From the NCBI GenBank assembly GCA_016716265.1, contig JADJWQ010000001.1:1-64000 (forward strand): 64,000 nucleotides of DNA, read 5' to 3'. The position numbers and the translations under genes are program-made. The notes below the pieces were generated by a model. The model was not told the DNA's origin. It did no database searches and was given only the letters and a program-made list of their open reading frames with translations. Shown here piece by piece: positions 7,956-16,441 of this stretch; within the stretch, counting starts at the first letter, position 1, and every line of letters starts with the position of its first letter. This DNA is from Planctomycetota bacterium (lineage in GTDB: Bacteria; Planctomycetota; UBA1135; UBA2386).

Positions 7956-9956
7956 ATGAAACCGCTCGTCCGCCCCGGCGCGGGCCCCCTGCTCGCTGCG
8001 CTGCTGAGCGCGGTCGCCGCATCCGCGCAGGCGACCGGAGAGACGCATTGGCCGGACGTGACCGCGTTCGCGGCCACGCTCGCCGAGCACGACCTCGCCG
8101 GCCCCTACGACGAGCTGCGCGGGGTGCTGGCGCGCGCCGGCGAGCTGTTCCACGCGCAATGCGTGTCGTCCGCCACCGAGTCGCTGCTGCGCGAGCCCTT
8201 GGCGGCCCCCGCCCGCGCGCTCGCCTGGACCGACGCCGCGCTCGCCGCGGCGCGCAGCGGGCCGCCCGATCTGTTCGCATTGCTGCAGCAGGCCGCCGCA
8301 TTGCGCGACCTGCCGGAGCTCCCCGCCGAGCTCGGCGCGGCGCGGCGCGCGCACCTCGCTCCCGCCACCGCGTCGCTCGGCGCGCGCCTCGACGTCGCCG
8401 AGGGCCTGTGCCGCGACGCGGCGGTCGAGCTCGACGCGGCGTTCGCCGCGTTGTCCCCGGCCGAGCGCGAGCAGCTCGCCGCCGAGCTGCCGGCGCTGCT
8501 GCAGCGCTTCGTCGCCGACGTCTACGTGCTGTCGGTGGAGCGCTTCGGCCGCGCGTTCACCGAGCGCATCGCGAAGGTCGACCAGGCCGCGCTGCTCCGC
8601 GCCGCGGCGCAGGTCGCACCGCTGCTCGAGCCGGACTTCTGGCTGCCGCTGGCGGGCGCCGCGGCACCCGACGTCGCGGTCGAGCGGCCCGCCGGCGTCG
8701 ACGGCGAGCTGCTCGCGCGGCGCGACACGCCGCTGGGGCCGATCCTGGTCGGCGGGCCGGGCCCGAACCGCTACGCGCTCGACGCGCTGCTGATCGTCGA
8801 CGTCGGCGGCGACGACGCCTACGGCGCCGGCCCCGCGCGCGCGACGCTCGCGCACCCGATCGGCCTCGTCGTCGACCTCGGCGGCGACGACACCTGGTCC
8901 GCGCCGGCACCGGGAAGCAGCGACCCGTGCGGCGGCCAGGGCGGCGCCGTGTGCGGGATCGCCGCCGTGCTCGACGTCGCGGGCGACGACCGCTACGCGG
9001 CGGCCCGCGTCGCGCAGGGCGCCGGGCTGTGCGGCGTCGGGCTGCTGCTCGATCTCGCCGGCGACGATCACTACGACGGCGACGCGCTGGTCCAGGGGGC
9101 CGGGCTGTTCGGCGTCGGCGTGCTGCTCGACGCCGGCGCCGGCGCCGACGTCCACAGCGCCGGGATGCTCGCGCAGGGCTTCGGCGGCGCGCTCGGCTAC
9201 GGCCTGCTGTGCGACCTCGACGGCGCCGACCGGCGCACGGCGACCGGGCGCTACCCGTCGTCGTACGGCACCGACGGCCAGTTCCAGGGGCTCAGCCAGG
9301 GCGCCGGCGTCGGGCTGCGCGGCCTCGGCGGGGCGTCCCCGCAGGTCGCCGGCGGCTTCGGGATCCTGCTCGACGGCGGCGGCGACGACGTCGACCGCGT
9401 CGGCGAGTTCGGCCACGGCATCGGCTACTTCCTCGGCACCGGGATCGCGCGCGACGTCGGCGGCGACGACCGTGTCGAGGCCGCGCGCTACGGCATCGCC
9501 AGCGCCGCGCACCAGGCGGTCGGCCTGGTGCTCGACGACGCCGGCGACGACCGCTACGAGGACCCGTTCACCGCCAGCCTCGGCGGTACTTGGGACTGCT
9601 CGGTCGCGATCCTGGTCGACGCGGCCGGCGACGACCGCTACCACGGCGCCGGCATCACGCTCGGGGCGGCGACGATCACGTCGTTCGCGGCGCTGGTCGA
9701 CGGCGGCGGGCGCGACGTCTACGCGACCGAGGACCAGCCGGCGACGGCGTTCGGGGCCGGCGGGCACCCGGCCGACGTGCGCAACCGCGTGCGGTCGGTG
9801 TCGCTGTTCGCGGACCTCGGCGGCGGTGCCGACCGCTACCCGCCCAGCGGGCTGGTGCCGGCGCCGGCCGACGGGCTGCGCGCGGTGCGCCGAGCGCGGC
9901 ACCGCTTCGAGGACCGCGAGGCCGAGAGCGGCGTCGGCCTGTTCGTCGACCGCTGA
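7956..9956 (+). CDS. Secreted GGDD-repeat protein of unknown function
   Basis: 666 residues with an N-terminal signal peptide (PLLAALLSAVAASAQA). Residues ~30-270 are an alanine-rich, mainly helical region. From about residue 280 to the end there are roughly twelve units of ~30 residues built around GGDDxY/AGDDRY (GGDDAYG, GGDDTWS, AGDDRYA, AGDDHYD, GADVHS, GADRRT, GGDDVDR, GGDDRVE, AGDDRYED, AGDDRYHG, GGRDVYA, GGADRYP), each preceded by a hydrophobic IVDVG/LLLDLA strand. This regularity suggests a beta-helix or solenoid with Asp pairs lining one edge, possibly binding calcium as in RTX repeats, though the RTX nonapeptide GGxGxDxxx is not matched. The start is 10 nt after the aldolase stop. 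I do not recognise the family. Confidence 0.75.
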   Translation: MKPLVRPGAGPLLAALLSAVAASAQATGETHWPDVTAFAATLAEHDLAGPYDELRGVLARAGELFHAQCVSSATESLLREPLAAPARALAWTDAALAAARSGPPDLFALLQQAAALRDLPELPAELGAARRAHLAPATASLGARLDVAEGLCRDAAVELDAAFAALSPAEREQLAAELPALLQRFVADVYVLSVERFGRAFTERIAKVDQAALLRAAAQVAPLLEPDFWLPLAGAAAPDVAVERPAGVDGELLARRDTPLGPILVGGPGPNRYALDALLIVDVGGDDAYGAGPARATLAHPIGLVVDLGGDDTWSAPAPGSSDPCGGQGGAVCGIAAVLDVAGDDRYAAARVAQGAGLCGVGLLLDLAGDDHYDGDALVQGAGLFGVGVLLDAGAGADVHSAGMLAQGFGGALGYGLLCDLDGADRRTATGRYPSSYGTDGQFQGLSQGAGVGLRGLGGASPQVAGGFGILLDGGGDDVDRVGEFGHGIGYFLGTGIARDVGGDDRVEAARYGIASAAHQAVGLVLDDAGDDRYEDPFTASLGGTWDCSVAILVDAAGDDRYHGAGITLGAATITSFAALVDGGGRDVYATEDQPATAFGAGGHPADVRNRVRSVSLFADLGGGADRYPPSGLVPAPADGLRAVRRARHRFEDREAESGVGLFVDR

Positions 9957-10065
9957 CCGGCCGGGCGGCCCGCCGGGCCCCGGGGCTGAAATCCCGGCCG
10001 GACAGGGGCTCGCGTTCGGGCGGCGGTCTCGCTAACTTTCTCGGCCCGCCGATCCGGACACCCGC

Positions 10066-10371
10066 ATGGCCAAGACCTCGAAGATCCAGAAGAACCTGCA
10101 GCGCCGCCAGACCGTCGAGCGCTGCGCGCAGAAGCGCGCCAACCTGCTGGCGATCCTGAAGAACTACGAGCTGCCGTTCGAGGAGCGCGAGGAGGCCCGG
10201 CGCCAGCTGATGCGGCTGCCGCGCGACGCCAACCCGATCCGCATCCGCAACCGCTGCATGCTGACCGGCCGGCCGCGCGCCTACCTGCGCAAGTTCGGGA
10301 TCTCGCGCGTCATGTTCCGCGACCTGTCGCTGCTGGCCGAGATCCCGGGCGTCCGCAAGGCGAGCTGGTGA
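10066..10371 (+). CDS. rpsN: 30S ribosomal protein S14, zinc-independent type
   Basis: 101 residues matching long-form S14 of the small ribosomal subunit, which binds near the 16S rRNA 3' domain. The sequence opens MAKTSKIQKN and ends AEIPGVRKASW; LPRDANPIRIRNRC and TGRPRAYLRKFGISR are the signature blocks. It lacks the paired CxxC motifs of the zinc-binding short form, so it is the C-minus form. It stands outside any ribosomal-protein operon and its TGA overlaps the GTG start of the next gene (GTGA), coupling it to a BtuF-like binding protein. In other bacteria stand-alone zinc-free S14 copies are often under Zur control; whether this is the only S14 in the genome cannot be seen here. Confidence 0.95.
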   Translation: MAKTSKIQKNLQRRQTVERCAQKRANLLAILKNYELPFEEREEARRQLMRLPRDANPIRIRNRCMLTGRPRAYLRKFGISRVMFRDLSLLAEIPGVRKASW

Positions 10372-11342
10372 ACCCGCGCCCGGCGCGGGTGCGGGCGCCC
10401 TCGCCGCCGCGGCCGGCCCGTTGGCTCGCGGCTCTCGGTCTGCTCCTCGCGAGCGTCGGCGGCTGCTCGCGAGCCGCGGTGACCCCGGCGAATGCCCTGG
10501 CATCGACCGCCGGCCTGCCGCAGCGCGTCGTGGTCGCCAACACCGCGCTGGTCGACGACGTGACGGCCCTGATCGGCCCGGAGCGCGTCGCGGCGATCTG
10601 CTCGCAGGCGCACACGTGGTCGGCGCTCGGCCGCCCCGACGCCCCGCCCGACCTCGCGCGATGGCGCAGCGTGCCGACCTTCGACCGCTTCGTCGTCGAG
10701 ACGCTGCTCGCGCGGCGACCGGACCTCGTGCTGTGCGGCCCCTACAGCCGCGCCGAGACGGTGGCGACGCTCGAGGCATCCGGCGTGCGGGTGGTCCGGC
10801 TCCCCGACCCGCCCGACCTCGACGGCGTGTGGAGCAACGTCGCGGCGCTCGGCGATCTGCTCGGTGTCGCGGACCGCGCGCGCGCCCTGCTCGCCGACCT
10901 CGACCGGCGCGTTGCGGCATTGCGCGAGGGTGCCGCGCGCCGCAGCGCATTGACCGCGGTGTTCTATACGCAGTCCGGCGGCCAGGGCTGGTCGAGCGGC
11001 GCGCACACGCTGGCGGACGCCGCGCTCGAGCTCGTCGGCCTGCGGCGTCCGCTCGTCGAGGTCGCGGGCCGCAGCGAGACGACGCGGCTGACCTTCGACC
11101 TGCTGCTGGCGCTCGATCCCGACCTGCTGATCGTGCCGGCGCCGTTCGGGGAGGTCGACGACGAGACGCAGCGCGCGCTGGCCGCGGAGACCCGGCTGGC
11201 GCCATTGACCGCGCTGCGCGAGGGCGGCGTCATCGCGCTCCACCCCGCATTGTTCTCGACCACGTCGCACCGCATCGTCGCGACCGCCGAGGCGATCGCG
11301 GCAGCGGTCGACGCACGGCTCGCCGAGCGGGGCGGCCGATGA
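10368..11342 (+). CDS. BtuF/FecB-type ABC substrate-binding lipoprotein
   Basis: 324 residues from a GTG overlapping the rpsN stop. A lipobox (LLASVGGC) follows the hydrophobic N-terminus. The rest matches the Peripla_BP_2 (cobalamin, haem and siderophore-type) fold: VVVANTALVDDVTALIG, the ARRPDLVLCGPYSRAETVATLEASGVRVV inter-strand block, a WSNVAALGDLLGV helix and the LDPDLLIVPAP block. These proteins have a rigid helical hinge and bind large metal chelates or free metals. The gene is followed with ATGA overlap by a FecCD-type permease. The substrate is not deducible: it may be a metal chelate, cobalamin-like or haem-like compound. Confidence 0.85.
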   Translation: MNPRPARVRAPSPPRPARWLAALGLLLASVGGCSRAAVTPANALASTAGLPQRVVVANTALVDDVTALIGPERVAAICSQAHTWSALGRPDAPPDLARWRSVPTFDRFVVETLLARRPDLVLCGPYSRAETVATLEASGVRVVRLPDPPDLDGVWSNVAALGDLLGVADRARALLADLDRRVAALREGAARRSALTAVFYTQSGGQGWSSGAHTLADAALELVGLRRPLVEVAGRSETTRLTFDLLLALDPDLLIVPAPFGEVDDETQRALAAETRLAPLTALREGGVIALHPALFSTTSHRIVATAEAIAAAVDARLAERGGR

Positions 11343-12430
11343 CGGCGACCGCGCCGGGCGCGGTCCGACCGCGCGTGCCGCTCGGCCTCGCGTGCGCGCT
11401 GCTCGCGGCGCTGACCCTGGCGCTCGGCGTGCTGCAGCTGCTGTGGGGCGAGGAGGGCGCATTTCGCTTCGACCTCGGCACCGCGGCGCGCGGCGCGCTC
11501 GCCGCGCTCGGTCTCGGTGCGCCGCTCGACGACCCGTTCGCGCAGAACGCGCTCGCCGGCCGGCTGATCCGCGGCGTCGTCGCGGCGGGCGTCGGCGCGC
11601 TGCTCGCGGTCGCCGGTGCCTTGCTGCAGGGGTTCTTCCGCAATGGACTCGCGTCGCCGTCGCTGATCGGCGTGACCGCCGGCGCACAGTTCGGCGCGAC
11701 GCTCGGCATCCTCGCGCTCGGTGGCTACGGGGTCGCCGGCTTCGTCGGGATCTCGCCGGCCGTGATCACCGCCGCGGCGCTCGTCGGCGCGCTGGCGGTG
11801 TGCGCGCTGGTGGTCGCGCTCGGCACCGGGCCCGGGCGCGGTGGCGTGGCGACGCTGCTGCTGATCGGCGTGGCCGTCAACACCTGCCTGGCGGGGCTGA
11901 TGTCGGCGGCGCAGGAGCTGCTGCTGCAGTCGAACGACTACGACGTGCTGCGCGCGATCGGCTCGTGGACCTTCGGCACGCTCGACGACCGCCAGCCCTA
12001 CCACCTGGCGATGGTCGGCGTCGGCCTCGCGGTGACGATCGCGATCCTGCCGTTCGTCGCCACCGAGCTCGACCTGCTCGCCAGCGGCGACGAGGACGCC
12101 GCGGCGCTCGGCGTCGCGGTGCGGCGCACGCGCGCGCTCGTGCTGCTCGCGGCGGCGTCGGCGACCGCCTGTGCGGTCGCGGTCGCCGGCCAGGTCGGGT
12201 TCCTCGGACTGGTGGTGCCGCACGCGGTGCGGCTGCTGGTCGGCGCCAGCCACCGGCGCGTGCTGCCGCTGTCGATGTTCGGCGGCGCGTGCTTCCTGCT
12301 GCTGGCCGACTTCGCGCAGCTCGCCGCACTCGGTCAGCGGCCGCTCGGCCCGGGCGTCGTCATGTCGCTGATCGGCGGGCCGGTGTTCCTCGCGCTGCTG
12401 CTGACGCATCGGAGGTCGATCGCATGGTGA
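11339..12430 (+). CDS. FecCD/BtuC-family ABC permease
   Basis: 363 residues, strongly hydrophobic, with the usual ~10 transmembrane segments of the BtuC/FecC/FecD family. Hallmarks are RLIRGVVAAGVGALLAVAGALLQ, the NGLASPSLIGVTAGAQFGA block, a SWTFGTLDD loop (family S/L-W..G.L), LGVAVRRTRAL (coupling helix region) and GQVGFLGLVVPHAVRLLVG. The ATG overlaps the stop of the binding-protein gene, and the stop lies 7 nt inside the next gene, so the three subunits are made together. One permease gene is present, so the transporter is probably a homodimer like BtuC2. Confidence 0.9.
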   Translation: MTATAPGAVRPRVPLGLACALLAALTLALGVLQLLWGEEGAFRFDLGTAARGALAALGLGAPLDDPFAQNALAGRLIRGVVAAGVGALLAVAGALLQGFFRNGLASPSLIGVTAGAQFGATLGILALGGYGVAGFVGISPAVITAAALVGALAVCALVVALGTGPGRGGVATLLLIGVAVNTCLAGLMSAAQELLLQSNDYDVLRAIGSWTFGTLDDRQPYHLAMVGVGLAVTIAILPFVATELDLLASGDEDAAALGVAVRRTRALVLLAAASATACAVAVAGQVGFLGLVVPHAVRLLVGASHRRVLPLSMFGGACFLLLADFAQLAALGQRPLGPGVVMSLIGGPVFLALLLTHRRSIAW

Positions 12431-14412
12431 GCGGCGGCCGGCTGCGACTCGCGGCGCGCGGGGTCGTGTTCCACCACCGCGACGCGCACGCGGCGGCGCT
12501 CGACGGCGTCGATCTCGCGGTGTCCGCCGGCGAGGTGGTCGTCGTGCTCGGGCCGAACGGCTCTGGCAAGAGCACGCTGCTGCGGCTGTGTGCGGGGTTG
12601 TTGCGCCCGGCGCAGGGCAGCGTGCAGATCGACGGCCGCGAGCTCGCCGACCTCGCGCCGCGCGAGCGGGCGCGGCTGGTCGCCTGGGTGCCGCAGAGCC
12701 TCGACGGCTGGCCGCGCGTCGACGTGCGGACCTTCGTCGAGAGCGCGCGCTACGCGTTCCATGGCCGGTTCGCGGCGCTGACCGCACGCGACCGCGCCGC
12801 CGTCGACGACGCGATGGCGCAGGCCGAGGTCGCGCACCATGCGGCGCGGCCGCTCGACGCGCTGTCGGGCGGCGAACGGCAACGGGTGATCGTCGCCCGC
12901 GCGCTCGCGCAGGAGCCGGCGCTGCTGCTGTGCGACGAGCCGACCGCCTCGCTCGACGTCGACGGTCAGGTCGGTGTGCTGGAGCTGTGCGCGCGCGCCG
13001 CCGGGGACCGGGCGGTGCTGATCGTCACGCACGACCTCAATCTGGCGGCGCAGTTCGGCGATCGGCTCGTGCTGCTGCAGGCCGGGCGCGTCGTGGCCGA
13101 CGGAACGCCGGACGCGGTGCTGAGCGCCGACGTGCTGCAGCGCGTCTACGGTCGCGACCTGCACCACGGCCGGCTGCCGGACGACGCCGGCGGGGCGGCG
13201 GGCCGACCGCTGGTCGTGCCGCGGCGGCGCGGCGGTGCGCAGGCTCCGCGGCCGCCGGCGCGCGACGACGGCGAGCGCATGCTCGACGGCCCGCCGGACG
13301 CCGAGGTCACGATCGGCGGGCGGCGGTTCGTCTACTTCGGGGGCACCAGCTACCTCGGGCTGCACGCGCGGCGCGCCGTGATCGACGCCGGCATCGCCGC
13401 AATGGCGCGCCACGGCCTGCACGCGGCGACCTCGCGCACCGGCTTCGGCGAGACGCCCGCATTGCGGGAGCTCGAGACCGAGCTGGTCACGTTCACCGGC
13501 GCCGAGCACGCGTTCGCCTTCGCGACCGGCTGGGCCGGCACCGGCATCTGGTGCGCGCCGCTGCGCGGTCGTTGCGACGTCGCGTTCGTCGACGAGCGCA
13601 GCCACTACGCGGTGCGCGAAGCCCTGCTCGGGCTCGGCGTGCCGATCCACGCGTTCGCCCACCGGGATCCGGACGCTCTCGCGCGCGCACTCCTACGTCA
13701 CGCCGGGCGCGGCGCGCGGGTCGTGGTCGGCACCGACGGCGTGTTCCCGATCACCGGCGCGATCGCGCCGCTGGACGCCTACGTCGCGGTGCTCGACGGG
13801 CTCGAGCGCCCCGGTGACGCGACGCTCGTCGTCGACGACGCGCACGGGCTCGGCGTGCTCGGCGCCCACGGCCGCGGCACCGCCGAGCACCACGGGCTCG
13901 CCGCGCGGGCGTTCGGGCCCGGCGCGCCGGGCCGCGCGCGCGTGCTGGTCGCCGGCACGCTGAGCAAGGCGCTCGGCGGCTTCGGCGGACTGATCGCGGG
14001 GGCCGCGGACGACGTCGACGCCGCGCGCCGCGACTCACATTGGCTGGAGGGCGCCAGCGCCCCGCCGGTGCCGGTCGCCGCGTCGAGCGCCGCCGCACTG
14101 CGGATCGTGCGCGCCGAGCCCGAGCTGCGCGACCGGCTCCGCGACAACGTCACGCGCGTGCGCCACGGGCTGGCGTCGCTCGGTCTGGAGGTCCCGACCG
14201 CATTGCCGACGCCGGCGATCGGTTTCACCGCCGGCGGTGCGCGGGAGATGCGGCATATCGCGGAGCGTCTGCGGGAGGACGGGCTGCTGGTCCCGTACTT
14301 CCCCAGCTACAGCGGCCTCGGCCCCGACGGCGCGCTCCGCATTGCAGTCTTCGCGACACACCGACCCGAGCACCTCGCCCTGCTCTTGAACACACTTCGT
14401 CTGTCGGTGTGA
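12424..14412 (+). CDS. Fusion of FecE/BtuD-type ABC ATPase with AONS-like PLP enzyme
   Basis: One uninterrupted frame of 662 codons. Residues ~1-260 are an importer ATPase: Walker A GPNGSGKST (43-51), a Q-loop WVPQSL, signature LSGGERQR, Walker B LLLCDEP and switch THDLN. After a Pro/Arg/Gly-rich linker (~260-285) comes a full alpha-oxoamine synthase (fold-type I PLP enzyme; 8-amino-7-oxononanoate synthase/ALA synthase/KBL group): YFGGTSYLGLH, the SRTGFGET block, DDAHGLGVLG (Asp472 and His474 for the PLP pyridine) and TLSKALGG with the Schiff-base Lys515, ending in a GALRIAVFATH block. All key residues of both halves are present. An internal ATG at codon 286 (13279) might give a separate enzyme, but no stop divides the two halves. 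Usual enzymes of this group condense an acyl-CoA with an amino acid. The TGA abuts the palindromic gene-end element. Confidence 0.85.
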   Translation: MVSGGRLRLAARGVVFHHRDAHAAALDGVDLAVSAGEVVVVLGPNGSGKSTLLRLCAGLLRPAQGSVQIDGRELADLAPRERARLVAWVPQSLDGWPRVDVRTFVESARYAFHGRFAALTARDRAAVDDAMAQAEVAHHAARPLDALSGGERQRVIVARALAQEPALLLCDEPTASLDVDGQVGVLELCARAAGDRAVLIVTHDLNLAAQFGDRLVLLQAGRVVADGTPDAVLSADVLQRVYGRDLHHGRLPDDAGGAAGRPLVVPRRRGGAQAPRPPARDDGERMLDGPPDAEVTIGGRRFVYFGGTSYLGLHARRAVIDAGIAAMARHGLHAATSRTGFGETPALRELETELVTFTGAEHAFAFATGWAGTGIWCAPLRGRCDVAFVDERSHYAVREALLGLGVPIHAFAHRDPDALARALLRHAGRGARVVVGTDGVFPITGAIAPLDAYVAVLDGLERPGDATLVVDDAHGLGVLGAHGRGTAEHHGLAARAFGPGAPGRARVLVAGTLSKALGGFGGLIAGAADDVDAARRDSHWLEGASAPPVPVAASSAAALRIVRAEPELRDRLRDNVTRVRHGLASLGLEVPTALPTPAIGFTAGGAREMRHIAERLREDGLLVPYFPSYSGLGPDGALRIAVFATHRPEHLALLLNTLRLSV

Positions 14413-14496
14413 CTTCCGATCGGTACCGCGTACGATTTTTACATTAGGCGCTTCGCGCCTAATGTAAAAATCGTACGCGGTACCGATCGGAAGTCA
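14410..14496. terminator. 87-nt perfect palindrome: two gene-end elements face to face (copy 3)
   Basis: Arms of 42 nt (14410-14451 and 14455-14496) are exact reverse complements around a 3-nt TTC loop. Each arm holds the 32-nt core (14413-14444 on plus, 14493-14462 on minus), ends in TTTTTACATTAGGCGC, and starts with TGA. The plus-strand TGA is the real stop of the ABC-AONS fusion; the minus-strand gene (sulfatase) reads through the opposite arm and stops at TAG (14461-14459). The structure would work as a bidirectional intrinsic terminator between the two convergent genes. Confidence 0.85.
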
Positions 14497-16378
14497 GGAG
14501 CGCGAGCTCGGCGGCGGAGGCCCAGGGGCCGGATTGGATCTCGGAGAGGGCGCGGAAGCGGACGTAGCGGGCGGTGGTCGCGGGGAAGGTGACGTCCTGC
14601 GGGTCCTTCGTCCTGCGCAGCGTGGTGCTGACGACGGGCGCCGGGAACGCGTCCGGGTCGTCGCCGAGGCTCAGCTCGCACGCCGCGACGGTGCCGTTCC
14701 AGCCATTGTCCTGGCGCGCGAGGTAGCGGAAGCCGACCAGCCGGCGCGGGGTCCCGAGATCGAGCACCAGCTCGTGCGGCCCGGTCGCGAGATCCGGGCG
14801 GAAGCGCGTGTGCCACAGCGTCGACGGGTCGCCATCGAACGCGTTGGTCGCGACCTTGCCGTTGAAGTCCGACTGGCTGCTGGCGCGCACGAGCCGGATC
14901 TCCGCTGGCGACACGATGCCTTCCGTCGGCCACGCGACGCGCGCGGCCGCGGGCTGGTCCGGCTGGGCCCCGCCCCACTTCGCGGCCCGGTCGCGCTCGT
15001 GCAGCGTGGTGTCCGCGAAGGTGCCCTCGCGCACCGGCTCGTGCGCAGCCGCGGCGAACGCCGCGAGCGCAGCGACGCGCTCGGGCTGCTCGGCCGCCAG
15101 GTCGCGCGCCTCGCCGACATCGTGCGCGAGGTCGTACAGCTCCCAGCCCGCCGCGGGCCGCGCACGGTAGATCTTCCAATCGCCCGCGCGCACCGCGGTC
15201 TGCCCGCCGATCTCCCAGTACAGGTAGTCGTGCTCCGCCTGCGCCCGCCCGACCGCCTCCGCGCCGAGCAAAGTCGGCACGAACGAGATGCCGTCGACGT
15301 CCGCCGGCATCCGTGCCGCGGCGAGCTCCGCGAGCGTCGGCAGCACGTCCGGGAAGTAGCACAGATGGTCGCTCACCGTGCCGGGCGCAATGCGGCCCGG
15401 CCAGCGCGCGATGAACGGGATCCGCAGGCCGCCCTCGTAGAGCTGCCCCTTGTGGCCGCGGAACTCGGCGCCGCTGCGCGGATCGACGTTCGCGCCGTGC
15501 ACTCCGCGCGGGAGCCGCGGCGACGCGAAGTAGTCCGCGCCGCCATTGTCGCCGCTGAACATCACCAGCGTGTCCCGCTCGATGCCGAGCTCTCGCAGCA
15601 GGGCGACCAGCTCACCCACCTGCCGGTCGAGCAACGCGACCATCGCCGCGTAGCGCCGTGCCTCCTCCGGCCACGGCGCGTCGGCGAACTGCGCCCAGGC
15701 CGGATCGTCGTCCGGGATGTCGAACATGCCGTGCGGCGGCGTGACCGGCAGGTAGCAGAAGAACCGCTCGGCCGCGTGCTCGCGGACGAACTCGAGCGCC
15801 GCATCGAAGATCACCGTGGCCGAGTAGGTCTGGCCGCTGCGACCGCCGTGATTGCCGGGCAGCGGCACCTCCTCGCTGTTCCGGACCAGGTACGCGGGGA
15901 AGTAGGTGTGCGCGTGCACCTGGTCGTAGTAGCCGAGGAACAAGTCGAAGCCGTGCAGCTCCGGGACGCCGGTCGAGCCGCGCCCGCCGCAACCCCACTT
16001 GCCGAACCCGCCGGTCGCGTAGCCGCGCTCCTTCAGGAGCGTCCCGATCGTCGCCTCCTCGGCACGCAGCGGCGTGCCCCCGCCATTGCTGCGCACCGAC
16101 GTATGGCCCGAGTGCTTGCCGGTCAGGAAGCAAGCGCGCGTCGGCGCACACACCGCCGAGCCCGCGAGCATCTGCGTGAAGCGCATTCCCTCGGCGGCGA
16201 GCGCATCGATGTTCGGCGTGCGCAGGTTCGGATTGCCGAGGCACGACAGCTCGTAGTAGCCGAGCTCGTCGGCCATCACGTAGACGATGTTCGGGCCGCG
16301 CGGCGCCTCCTGCGCGCGCGGCAGCGGCAGCGCGACCAGGACGGCGACGAGACAGAGAACGGTCGATCGGGCGCTCAT
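14459..16378 (-). CDS. Secreted sulfatase with C-terminal discoidin-like domain
   Basis: 639 residues from the ATG at 16378, which gives a clean signal peptide (STVLCLVAVLVALPLPRAQ). The catalytic domain is of the formylglycine sulfatase (S1) family: PNIVYVMADELGYYEL for metal binding (with Glu in place of the second Asp of the usual DD pair), the modification site CAPTR at 77-81 within CAPTRACFLTGKHSG, FSGDNGGADY, and KGQLYEGGLRIPFIARWPG. A formylglycine-generating enzyme must act on Cys77. Residues ~490-630 form a separate F5/8-type C (discoidin) domain (NAFDGDPSTLWHTR, LVLDLGTPRRLVGFRY), likely to bind carbohydrate. It probably removes sulfate esters from polysaccharides outside the cytoplasm. 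The last ten residues (SDRYRVRFLH) are encoded by the gene-end element. Confidence 0.9.
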   Translation of the reverse strand: MSARSTVLCLVAVLVALPLPRAQEAPRGPNIVYVMADELGYYELSCLGNPNLRTPNIDALAAEGMRFTQMLAGSAVCAPTRACFLTGKHSGHTSVRSNGGGTPLRAEEATIGTLLKERGYATGGFGKWGCGGRGSTGVPELHGFDLFLGYYDQVHAHTYFPAYLVRNSEEVPLPGNHGGRSGQTYSATVIFDAALEFVREHAAERFFCYLPVTPPHGMFDIPDDDPAWAQFADAPWPEEARRYAAMVALLDRQVGELVALLRELGIERDTLVMFSGDNGGADYFASPRLPRGVHGANVDPRSGAEFRGHKGQLYEGGLRIPFIARWPGRIAPGTVSDHLCYFPDVLPTLAELAAARMPADVDGISFVPTLLGAEAVGRAQAEHDYLYWEIGGQTAVRAGDWKIYRARPAAGWELYDLAHDVGEARDLAAEQPERVAALAAFAAAAHEPVREGTFADTTLHERDRAAKWGGAQPDQPAAARVAWPTEGIVSPAEIRLVRASSQSDFNGKVATNAFDGDPSTLWHTRFRPDLATGPHELVLDLGTPRRLVGFRYLARQDNGWNGTVAACELSLGDDPDAFPAPVVSTTLRRTKDPQDVTFPATTARYVRFRALSEIQSGPWASAAELALLTSDRYRVRFLH

Positions 16379-16441
16379 CACGCCGACGGTTCGAACCGGT
16401 CGCGCTCCATCGCGCAAGCCCGGGCCCGCGCTTTCGCGACA

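Noticed and set aside
12424..14412. Stop or frameshift between the ATPase and PLP-enzyme halves
   Set aside because: The frame was followed through the linker codon by codon and is continuous; an internal ATG at 13279 exists, but no stop precedes it.
16387..16398. Perfect 12-bp palindrome CGGTTCGAACCG before the sulfatase start, resembling a tRNA T-loop
   Set aside because: No acceptor, D or anticodon arms can be drawn around it, and it is too close to the start codon for a normal operator; kept only as a note.
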